Part shown: piece by piece, positions 32,369 to 44,300 of the stretch
Layout of the letters: each line of letters opens with the position of its first letter
Position numbering within the stretch: position 1 is the stretch's first letter
Assembly (NCBI RefSeq): GCF_032854445.1
Contig: NC_088297.1
Location: 13,381,335-13,445,334 of the forward strand
DNA: 64,000 nucleotides
Direction: 5' to 3'
DNA from: Liolophura sinensis
Taxonomy: Eukaryota; Mollusca; Polyplacophora; Chitonida; Chitonidae
Translations under genes and position numbers: made by a program
The notes under the pieces: generated by a model
What the model was told of the DNA's origin: nothing
The model's database searches: none
What the model saw: the letters and a program-made list of their open reading frames with translations, nothing else

Positions 32369-35300
32369 ATGGGGATGTTAAGGACACTTAAGATTTTGGC
32401 TGTTTTGGCTATTTGTCAGATTGTCAGAGCGCAAAGATTTACATACACACATAAATTCAATGCAATTGTGGACATTCCAACTTACGGGAAAGTCGAAGGA
32501 TTCAGCGTTGGATCGTACTATCATGTTCATCCAGAAATCAGAATAAATCATTTTCTGGGTGTTCCTTATGCCAGACGTCCAACTCAGTTCAGTGATTACA
32601 GAACTGAGTTTCGTTTTAAGGTAAGTACAAACCGCGCAAAACACACGGGCAGCAAAACGATGTCACCTGTCCGTGTCAGGCCCTAAAAGCTAATTAAATT
32701 TATGTTTTGACATCAGTTTACTTGACAATTATGAATATGACATGAATTTAAGATCTAGAGAGTCTCAATTTGAAGTTTCCATGGAAACCCAATTTCTTGA
32801 AATCAAAATGGGGAAATCGACTCTCATCAAATCTTCTTGTGAATTAAAAGCAGTAATTAATATCTAGTCAGCAGGATCGCTCTGTTGTTTTCAAAATGAC
32901 AAAATGCCTGCTAGGTTAAGTTAAAACGCCCGCCATGGCATCCTTATATGTTAACCACATATGTGAACAAAAACAATTCCCTGATTAATCAGAAACAATG
33001 AGAGATGAAGAACGTGGACAGTTGTATGTGTACATTACATACTTTTTACTGCTGTTACATGATTATTGATAAGCATTGTCCATTAATTGTCAGCACAAAT
33101 ATAAATTCTCTTAGTAAATAAAGGCTTCTCTCTTCCCGGTTCCCTCTTGTGACTTTTTAGAAATATAAGTGTAAAAGCCCTGCTGAAAGACAATAAAAGA
33201 CACTAGCTAAAACATTATGGTGCTTTGCTTTACTTTTAAAAAAAGTGTGCGCAAAGAATTTATTTTACAATTGATTTTTTCATTTTTTTCTTTCTCACAG
33301 ACTTAATATATCAATTGAAACATTATAACATACAATGCAATGGCGTTGTTTTCATATCGCGACTTTATGATGCAAGTGTTGAAAGAACAGGTTCTGATCA
33401 TAGACAGAAAACAGCACATTAAGATCCTTTGAGAATGAGATCCTCATTCCAGTGAGAAGTCTGAATACCACTTGTGTAACAAATAGATTTGGATGTCTCT
33501 CTTGTTAAGAACTTTCCTTAGCATTACAAGAGCCATATATATAGACCTGTATGTCTACAATGTTTTGCAAAATGCGCAACATGGATACTTTTCTACCTCA
33601 CTGATCGTAAACTGTTTCCATACAAATTTGTGTCCATTTATATCGGGTAATTGAAAAAAATGTCATTTTGACTGAACTAGCTGGCGTTAATTATGGAAGC
33701 GGGCATTTTGACTTAACTAGCTGGCGTTAATTATGGAAGTGGGCATTTTGTCTACAAGTCATGTTGACCTACACTCGCTTCATTGGATATTCCACTTAAA
33801 AAATTACATTGAGGCAAGGGACTGATGCACTTGAATGATAGCAGGCAGCTCCAACAATAATATAAAGAAATGGGAGTGAGAGGTATAGGTGTTTTAGGGA
33901 TATCTCCCCGCACAGCCCCCCCACCCCCGCCCGCTTCCCGGTGCCCCAAATATTAACTTCTCACACTATAATATAAAGTGCATAAGTACCACATAAAGCA
34001 AAATAAAGAAACATGGATGGTTAAGATGACCTGTTACAGGTTTCCTTTCTCTTTCATCTTACATTGCGGTCGTGGATTTTAGACCAATCCACGTTAAGTT
34101 TACGCAGGATGTATCTCGTGCGCCTGTGGCACATTCACGACCCAAGATTGACAGTAGAGAATAAGAGCTAGGAAATGGGCCCTGTTTTTATATGAACTTA
34201 ATTAATGTGTGTTTTTCTTTACCTTGCAGAAACCGGAAAAGCCCTCCTGGACAGGTATTTGGGATGCGACGTACTACCGCCCAGCCTGCCCCCAGCATCC
34301 TTGGTACATGAGACAATACATCCCAAACTTCAGCAACTTCTCTGAGGACTGCCTCTACCTCAACATATATGCTCCAAATGTAAGTCCAGGGATCTGGTGC
34401 AAGTTTACCCCAAGGTTAAAAAGTTGTTTGATTCGGATAACAAGCTGTTAATTTGTTGATTTTGGATACTTAGATTTTTTTTTTTTCATTCCATTTTGAG
34501 ATGAATAAATTCTATGAGTAATGCATGTGAAATTTGAGATTATTGCTAAGAGAGATCCTGTCTACAGTCTTTAGTGTTCAAATGCAAGTTCACTTCTTTT
34601 AAATTTACCTCTCACAATTATTGGGTTTGCAAACAGGAAAAGAAAACAGTAACATTTAATGGTTATGCCTGAATTGAAAACATTCACACGTAAAATAAGG
34701 ATGAAGCTTATGATCTCAAACAAATGAATATCACAACACTGTCAGTTTCATTGTCTTGGAAAGTTAGGGAAGCAGTTGAGTCAATGGGTTACTGCTGATA
34801 GGCCAGATGAGCTCTCTAATGGTCTGGACAAATCAAATGGGCCCAAATATGCACAGAGCGAAAATGATTGACTCTATCAGGCTATCACAACGAAGATCGA
34901 AACTTGAATCAATATGATTGGTGAAAGACAGGGCATAATTGGAAACATAACCATCTTCACATGGTCCACTTTTATGAAGAAACTTTTGTTTTTCAAAAAG
35001 GGATTTTCTTTTGATTGCAAAAACCAGAATAGTACTATAATGAGTAGCTCTACCATATTATTGTGTTATTGGAACTCAAAAACGATAGAGTGACAATTAT
35101 ATTAGGCGTACATATGTTTGTGTATGTGAATTTAATGTTGTATGACATAAGGAAAAGATGGTGTCGAAGTAATTCCTTGCTTTCTTTATTTTTTTTCCCC
35201 AGGTGACAAGTGAAATTCCAAGTGCCAACCCCAACTTATACCCTGTGATGGTGTACATCCATGGAGGAGGGTACACAGTGGGATCAGGGCAGCTCTGGCC

Positions 35301-38300
35301 AGGACGCTGCTGGCTGAGAGAAAGGTTGTCGTGGTAACCATGAACTACAGGCTGAATGCCTTAGGTGAGTCATGTGTTGTGGTAATCATGAACTACAGGC
35401 TAAAGTGATTTTGTGAGTGTTCCATCCTGGTATTGATGAACTACAGGCTGAATGCCTTAGGTGAGTCATCTGTCATGGTAATCATGAGCTACAGGCTGAA
35501 TACCTTAGGTGAGTCATCAGTCGTGGTAATCATGAACTACCGGCTGAACATTAATGTATAAGTGAAACATTTTTTTTTTATTTATATTAATTATAGTTGA
35601 AATGCGTTTTATGCTGTACTCAAGAATGTTTCACTTACATGTATGCGACAGTGGCCAACCTTATTGTGCACAGGAGTGTTTGTAGGCATATAGTTTGTAT
35701 GGAGACACTAGATTGGATAAGTGGTAGATAAAAGTGCCTGTGTTAAGGAAACCCAAGAAGACAAATAATTAATATTACACAATATAGCACCTTATTTCTT
35801 CTGAATTTTGGGAACCTGGTTGGCTCATTTTAGTTAATATATATATAATTCTGGTAGGAATATTGAGTTTCTTTTTTCTCGCATGGTTTGATGATCTAAT
35901 GAACAAGATACTTATATCTTTACTTTGCCATTAGGCTGGTAAAGAAATATTCAACTTTCAACAATACTAATATCTGTCACAAAAGTTATAAGAATTGGTG
36001 TATGTGATTTGCTCTCAAAAGAGGGAAAAATATTACAAAATATCGTTTTGGTGATAAAACTTACATATTTCCAATTAGGATATACTGTAATTTTTCAAAC
36101 TTTTCATATGTTTGCAATGTGTTTATTCCAGCATATTCCGAAGGCATAATTGTATGTTGACTGATAAAATTATACTTTTTGTAAATCCCCTGAAACTTGC
36201 CAATCCAACCATGATGTTTTGTCTCCAAAATCAAAGTAAAAATTTGCATAAATTGCATAGGAGAAGAAGGTTGAGGAATCAGTTGTTGACTAATACGATT
36301 GTATTTTGTACGAAGCCCTTAAACTGGCCAATCCAACCGATGTAGTTTTGTCTCCAAAAATCAAGTAAAAATGTGCATAAATTTACTCTTTCATATGCGA
36401 AAATGTTGAGGAATTTGGATAATCCTACTTTCCAACCTTTATCATAACACCTGTCTAAGATCAATAGAACTCTCAGGATCAGTATGATAATCCTATTTTC
36501 CTAATGATGATCATAACACCTGTCTAAGTCAATGGAACTCTCAGGATCATTAGGATAGTCCTATTTTCCTAACGTTTATCATAACACCTGTCTAAAGTCA
36601 ATGGAACTCTCGGGATCATTAGGATGGTCCTATTTTCCTAACGTTTATCATAACACCTGTCTAAAGTCAATGGAACTCTCAGGATCATTAGGATAATCCT
36701 ATTTTCCTAATGATGATCATAACACCTGTCTAAAGTCAATGGAACTCTCAGGATCATTAGGATAGTCCTATTTTCCTAACGATTATCATAACACCTGTCT
36801 AAAGTCAGGGGAATTCTCAGGATCATTAAGATAATCCTATTTTCTAATGATGATCATAACACCTGTCTAAAGTCAATGGAACTCTCAGGATCATTAGGAT
36901 AATCCTATTTTCCTAATGATGATCATAACACCTGTCCTAAAGTCAATGGAAACTCTAAGGATCATTAGGATAGTCCTATTTTCCTAACGTTTATCATAAC
37001 ACCTGTCTAAAGTCAATGGAACTCTCGGGATCATTAGGATGGTCCTATTTTCCTAACGTTTATCATAACACCTGTCTAAGTCAATGGAACTCTCAGGATC
37101 ATAGGATAGTCCTATTTTCCTAATGATGATCATAACACCTGTCTAAAGTCAGGGGAACTCTCAGGATCAGTATGATAATCCTATTTTCCTAATGATGATC
37201 ATAACACCTGTCTAAAGTCAATGGAACTCTCGGGATCATTAGGATGGTCCTATTTTCCTTTCCTAACGTTTATCATAACACCTGTCTAAAGTCAATGGAA
37301 CTCTCAGGATCATTAGGATAATCCTATTTTCCTAATGATGATCATAACACCTGTCTAAAGTCAATGGAACTCTCAGGATCATTAGGATAGTCCTATTTTC
37401 CTGACGTTTATCATAACACCTGTCTAAAGTCAATGGAACTCTCAGGATCATTAGGATAATCCTATTTTCCTAATGATGATCATAACACCTGTCTAAAGTC
37501 AATGGAACTCTCAGGATCATTAGGATAGTCCTATTTTCCTAACGTTTTATCATAACACCTGTCTAAAGTCAATGGAACTCTCAGGATCATTAGGATAATC
37601 CTATTTTCCTAATGATGATCATAACACCTGTCTAAAGTCAATGGAACTCTCAGGATCATTAGGATAGTCCTATTTTCCTAATGATGATCATAACACCTGT
37701 CTAAAGTCAATGGAATTCTCAGGATCATTAGGATAATCCTATTTTCCTAATGATGATCATAACACCTGTCTAAAGTCAGTGGAACTCTCAGGATCATTAG
37801 GATAATCCTATTTTCCTAATGATGATCATAACACCTGTCTAAAATCAATGGAACTCTCAGGATCATTAGGATAGTCCTATTTTCCTAACGTTTATCATAA
37901 CACCTGTCTAAAGTCAATGGAACTCTCAGGATCATTAGGATAATCCTATTTCCTAATGATGATCATAACACCTGTCTAAAGTCAATGGAACTCTCAGGAT
38001 CATTAGGATAGTCCTATTTTCCTAACGTTTATCATAACACCTGTCTAAAGTCAATGGAACTCTCAGGATCAGTATGATAATCCTATTTTCCTAACGTTTA
38101 TCATAACACCTGTCTAAAGTCAATGGAACTCTCAGGATCAGTAGGATAATCCTAATCCTATTTTCCTAACGTTTATCATAACATCTGTCTAAAGTCAATG
38201 GAACTCTCAGGATCATTAGGATAGTCCTATTTTCCTAACGTTTATCATAACACCTGTCTAAAGTCAATGGAACTCTCAGGATCATTAGGATAGGTCCTAT

Positions 38301-41300
38301 TTTCCTAACGTTTATCATAACACCTGTCTCAAGTCAATGGAACTCTCAGGATCATTAGGATAATCCTATTTTCCTAATGATGATCATAACACCTGTCTAA
38401 AGTCAATGGAACTCTCAGGATCATTAGGATAGTCCTATTTTCCTAACGTTTATCATAACACCTGTCTAAAGTCAATGGAACTCTCAGGATCATTAGGATA
38501 GTCCTATTTTCCTAACGTTTATCATAACACCTGTCTAAAGTCAATGGAACTCTCAGGATCAGTAGGATAATCCTATTTTCCTAATGATGATCATAACACC
38601 TGTCTAAAGTCAATGGAACTCTCAGGATCAGTATGATAGTCCTATTTTCCTGACGTTTATCATAACACCTGTCTAAAATCAATGGAACTCTCAGGATCAT
38701 TAGGATAGTCCTATTTTCCTAACGTTTATCATAACACCAGTCTAAAGTCAATGGAACTCTCAGGATCATTAGGATAGTCCTATTTTCCTAACGTTTATCA
38801 TAACACCTGTCTAAAGTCAATGGAACTCTCAGGATCATTAGGATAATCCTATTTTCCTAACGTTTATCATAACACCTGTCTAAAGTCAATGGAACTCTCG
38901 GGATCATTAGGATGGTCCTATTTTCCTAACGTTTATCATAACACCTGTCTAAAGTCAATGGAACTCTCAGGATCATTAGGATAATCCTATTTTCCTAATG
39001 ATGATCATAACACCTGTCTAAAGTCAATGGAACTCTCAGGATCATTAGGATAGTCCTATTTTCCTTACGTTTATCATAACACCTGTCTAAAGTCAATGGA
39101 ACTCTCAGGATCAGTAGGATAATCCTATTTTCCTAACGTTTATCATAACACCTGTCTAAAGTCAATGGAACTCTCAGGATCATTAGGATAATCCTATTTT
39201 CCTAATGATGATCATAACACCTGTCTAAAGTCAGGGGAACTCTCAGGATCAGTAGGATAATCCTATTTTCCTAACGTTTATCATAACACCTGTCTAAAGT
39301 CAATAGAATTCTCAGGATCATTAGGATAATCCTATTTTCCTAATGATGATCATAACACCTGTCTAAAGTCAATGGAACTCTCAGGATCATTAGGATAATC
39401 CTATTTTCCTAATGATGATCATAACACCTGTCTAAAGTCAATGGAACTCTCAGGATCATTAGGATAGTCCTATTTTCCTAACGTTTATCATAACACCTGT
39501 CTAAAGTCAATGGAACTCTCAGGATCAGTAGGATAATCCTATTTTCCTAATGATGATCATAACACCTGTCTAAAGTCAATGGAACTCTCAGGATCATTAG
39601 GATAGTCCTATTTTCCTAACGTTTATCATAACACCTGTCTAAAGTCAATGGAACTCTCAGGATCATTAGGATAGTCCTATTTTCCTGACGTTTATCATAA
39701 CACCTGTCTAAAGTCAATGGAACTCTCAGGATCAGTAGGATAATCCTATTTTCCTAATGATGATCATAACACCTGTCTGAAGTCAATGGAACTCTTAGGA
39801 TCATTAGGATAGTCCTATTTTCCTAACGTTTATCATAACACCTGTCTAAAGTCAATGGAACTCTCAGGATCATTAGGATAATCCTATTTTCCTAACGTTT
39901 ATCATAACACCTGTCTAAAGTCAATGGAACTCTCAGGATCATTAGGATAATCCTATTTTCCTAATGATGATCATAACACCTGTCTAAAGTCAATGGAACT
40001 CTCAGGATCAGTAGGATAATCCTATTTTCCTAACGTTTATCATAACACCTGTCTAAAGTCAATGGAACTCTCAGGATCATTAGGATAATCCTATTTTCCT
40101 AATGATGATCATAACACCTGTCTAAAGTCAATGGAACTCTCAGGATCATTAGGATAGTCCTATTTTCCTAACGTTTATCATAACACCTGTCTAAAATCAA
40201 TGGAAGTCTCGGGATCATTAGGATGGTCCTATTTTCCTAACGTTTATCATAACACCTGTCTAAAGTCAGTGGAACTCTCAGGATCATTAGGAAAGTTCTA
40301 TTTTCCCAACCTTGATCATAACACCTGTCTAAGGTCAGTGGAACTCTCAAAATCATGGGAAATAAGCCCCTTAGTCATGGGCAGTATTGAAGGTCATTTA
40401 GCTCGCATTTATTTTGCCAGTGACTTTTATAACCTAGGACTCTCCTCCCCCTGTAGAACTCAGTGCTCTGTTATTTGTCATTATATGGCCCTCGTGACAG
40501 GACCAAGATGTCTCCATAGAACAAACTTCAGGTCACTCAGGGCCTTGAGAGGTCAATTGTTTGACAAACACAAAGTGTAAAGCATTGTAAATCAAGTCGT
40601 TTTGTGCTAGATAGGAAATGTAATGAAAACATCTTAAGGTTTCTTTTTTGTGCTCATTTAGTTCAGTTCAGAACTTGCATGAGTTTTTTTGTTGTTATAA
40701 AGCATAGTGTACTGTAATAATCAAAGGCAAAGACATATATATATATATATATCAGATGAAAGACCAGTAAACACTGTGACAGAAAATAGTTTGATTTCCT
40801 TTTTGATAAAAGAAAAAAAACATGAAACTAGAATAATTTTGACATTATTATTATGCTTTTGTCCGTGGCTCGGTTGGTTAGCGTACTAGCGCAGCGTAGT
40901 GACCCAGAAGCCTCTCACCAATGCGGTCATTGCGAGTTCATGTCCAGCTAATACTGGCTTCCTGTCCGGCCGTAAGGTCTTCCAGCAACCTGCGGATGAT
41001 TGTGGGTTTCCCCTGGGCTCTGCCCAGTTTCCTCCTACCATAATACTGGCCGCCGTCGTAGACGTGAAATATTCTTGAGTACTGCTTAAAACACCAATGA
41101 AATAAATAAATAAATTATTATGTTTTTGTGTAAATTGAAACCTGCTTATGGTCTTCTGTTAGAGGCTATTTGGTGTGTCAGTGGTCTAAGATATTTCACA
41201 GGAATTGGTGTATATCAGCCGCCCCTGTTATTCACTCTTATCTGCAACTGCTACCGACCACTGATTGACTGAAATTAAGAACGACTTTGTTCTGTTATTA

Positions 41301-44300
41301 CTTCCATTTAACCATAGAAACATGTATACATCATAACAAGAGTATAAATTTACACGTAGACCTGCGTTATAGGTATTACAACCTCTTTGGCGAAGCATTC
41401 ATAAACCACATGTAACATTCATGTTGACTTTATATATTTATCCTAACAACTTACAACATGAATGCAAAAATTGTACATTGACTCAAAGTTTTCTTAGTGA
41501 AGTTGTGCAAACATCGTCCAGTATCCAAAACAAATATTTAGTGTTCTTCATGCTAGAAACACTCAAAGAAGAAAAAATTCTTACCTTTCATAGACTTATG
41601 CACTTTGCTTGGACAATATTCAGTCTAATTGTATTATACATTGGATTTTCCTATTACATGCAGCATTGAACACCAGCAGGCCTAAAATCAGAGATGCATA
41701 CTTTGGAACATACCTGTGTCACGACTCGTGTCACAAAACTCCACCGGGGACAACACCATTTCAAAGTAGGGGGTTATCACAGGTGTTCAGGTCACAAATT
41801 CATTAACTCACATGACAACAAACTCATGCTAATTGCTTTACCCCTCTGCTTTGTGCGTGGGTATGGTCCATTCCATGACCACCTAGAGCGGCTGTTGACA
41901 GCAAACAAGAGACTGCAGTGAAATACGGGAGGAAGTTAGGCAATTTGCCCTGCGTTTGTGTCATTTTGTGTCAGATAAAAATGTAAAAGTTTAAAGTTGG
42001 TAAAATAGAATAGAAATAATGTTTTTTTTTCTTAGCAACCCTCATAGAATCACTCGGACCCTGGGATGCCTCATTCTAAAATTTCAACTCTTCCAGATTT
42101 AGTGGTGTAAACTCAACGACAATGACTCAATGATGGGTCATTATTTCCCAAATAAAACACGAAGAATTGCTCACTTGACAAAACGTCCGTGTAAGCAATC
42201 AAGTACGTCACATGTCATAAAGCACAAGGAGTGATCTCCCTTTATATAGAAAGGCTATAATTGCACAAAGGACTACTTGACCTTAACACCACCAATACAC
42301 TTGACTGCTGTCATACAAGGGAAAACTTATTGAGTACTGCAGCACTGGACACCAATGAAATGTGAACTGAAATATGTTCATGATATGCCTATTTTGTGGT
42401 ACTGTTGTTCTTGTTATATGGCGTAAAACACCCAATCAAGTAAATAAGTAAATATACCTATTTTATGTCGCTGTTGCAGGTTTCCTGAGTACCGGAGACC
42501 AGCACTCTGCCGGGAACTATGGAATGTGGGACCAGGTCGCCGCGCTGGAGTTCGTCAAGGACAACATTCGCTTTTTCCGCGGCAACCCTCACAGAATCAC
42601 TCTGGTTGGTCACAGCACAGGAGCGTCTAGCGTAGGACTTCACCTACTGTCCACGCGCTCTGGCAATACCTGTGAGTGTTAAACAACTTGCTGTCAGTCA
42701 TCGTTTTGTTTGGCGTAATCCGACAAACCCTAAAACAAAAAGATCCTGTAAGTTTTGATTGGGATTTAATTTTTTGAGGGGGAGGGGGGGATATTTTTTT
42801 GAAACATTCCCCTATAGGCATGATAGGGCTGCTTGTGAGTTTTTGTGATCAGAAAAACCTAAAAGCTGGCATGGTATCATTTAAAGGCATGTATGTGTTC
42901 TTGAAATTGCATTTTTACTGGCCAAAATGAACTAATTTGAGGGGCCTCTGTGGCTCAATTGGTTAGCGTGCTAGCACAGTGTAATGACCCAGGAGCCTCT
43001 TACCAATGCGGTCGCTGTGAGTTCAAGTTCAGCTCATGCTGGCTTCCTCTCCGGCCTTACGTGGGAGGGACTGGTAGCAACCTGCGGATGGTCGTGGGTT
43101 CCCCTAGGCTCTGCCCGGTTTCCTCCCACCAGTATGCTGGCAGCCGTCATATAAGTGAAATATTCTTGAGTACAGCGTAAAGCACCAATCAAATAAATAA
43201 ATAACTAATTTGATGTAATTTAACTAGGATTTGCTCTTGTTTTTCTCTTTCTAGATAACCCAATGTTCCAACAAGCCATCATGATGAGTGGCTCTGACTT
43301 AAGCGAATGGGCCATTGTCGACCCTATTTGGCATGCTCATGAATATGCAAAACAGCTAGGTTATCTGATTGGTTGCCCAACAGCGGATAATTACCAGCTT
43401 GTGCGGTGTTTGCGGATGTCCCGTACAGCGGACGAGATTGTCAATGCCTCAATAAGGGTCGAGGTCAAGGTATGATAGTTTCACTTTTAATTTTGCTTGT
43501 TAAGTAGCACCTTGAAAGTAAACATACATTGGGACTGGGGGCCTCCGTGGCCTGGTAGTTAGGGTGCTATCACTGCACAAGGACCCAGGAGTTTCTCACC
43601 AATGTGATTGCTGTGAGTTCAAGAACAGCTCATTCTGGCTTCCTGTCTGGCAACCTAAGGATGGTTGGGGGTTCCCAGAACTCTCTCTGGTTTCCTTCGA
43701 CATGTACCATTATGCTGACTGTTGTCATATAAGTGATATATGGCGTAAAAAACAATGAAGCATTGAGTTGGGCCAGGTTCTCTGCTCTGCAGTTTAGAAG
43801 CTTGTTGGCAGTCATTTAAAGTGTTGCACTCAATCCTTGCCTTAGCTGCTACATTAAGTGAGGAAAATCTCTTGATGGCTTCCTCTCCAGCCTGGGAACG
43901 TCTGCCAGCAACCTGGGGATGGTTGTGGGTTTCCGCCGGACTCTGCCCGGTTTTCTCCCACCGTAATGCTGGCTACTGTAGTATAGGTGAAATATTCTTG
44001 AGTATATTCTTTAATCCAATAAACAAATACCTACAATATAGGCAGTATGTCCTCTGAGCTCTGTCCAGTTTCGCCCACCCATAAATCAGACCCTCTTGAG
44101 CACATCATCAAACCCCAGGCATATAGATCAGTCAGTAAATCCTGTGATAGGTCTATCAAAATTTGTTTACCATAAATACACCAGTGTGCTTTGCATTCAT
44201 GTATAATTTGCAAGGTCATCTTGGCCATAAGTATTCTGCAAAAACAGCTGTATGTGTGTAAATGACGCACCACCATCATAATAGCCTGCCTATGGACTCA

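Noticed and set aside
36420-40355. CRISPR-like array
   Set aside because: The 69-bp units are contiguous without unique spacers, in a eukaryotic intron. This is a minisatellite.
40200-40580. Frame with repeated SLGWSYFPNVYHNTCLKSVEL units as a repeat protein
   Set aside because: It covers only the last, diverged units of the 69-bp minisatellite plus flank. The bulk of the array is not open in that frame.
42950-43030. tRNA genes at the SINE heads (A- and B-box-like sequences)
   Set aside because: The A and B boxes are diverged, no full cloverleaf can be folded, and each lies at the head of a repeated element with target duplications.
42950-43180. Recurring open frames of the type MAQ-SVL-Q-NDPGAS-QCG-CEF-SSCWLPLRP (also near 3199+, 23174-, 59482-) as a protein family
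   Set aside because: They all fall inside full-length copies of SINE family A and read through its tRNA-like head and core. Similarity comes from the SINE, not from selection on protein.
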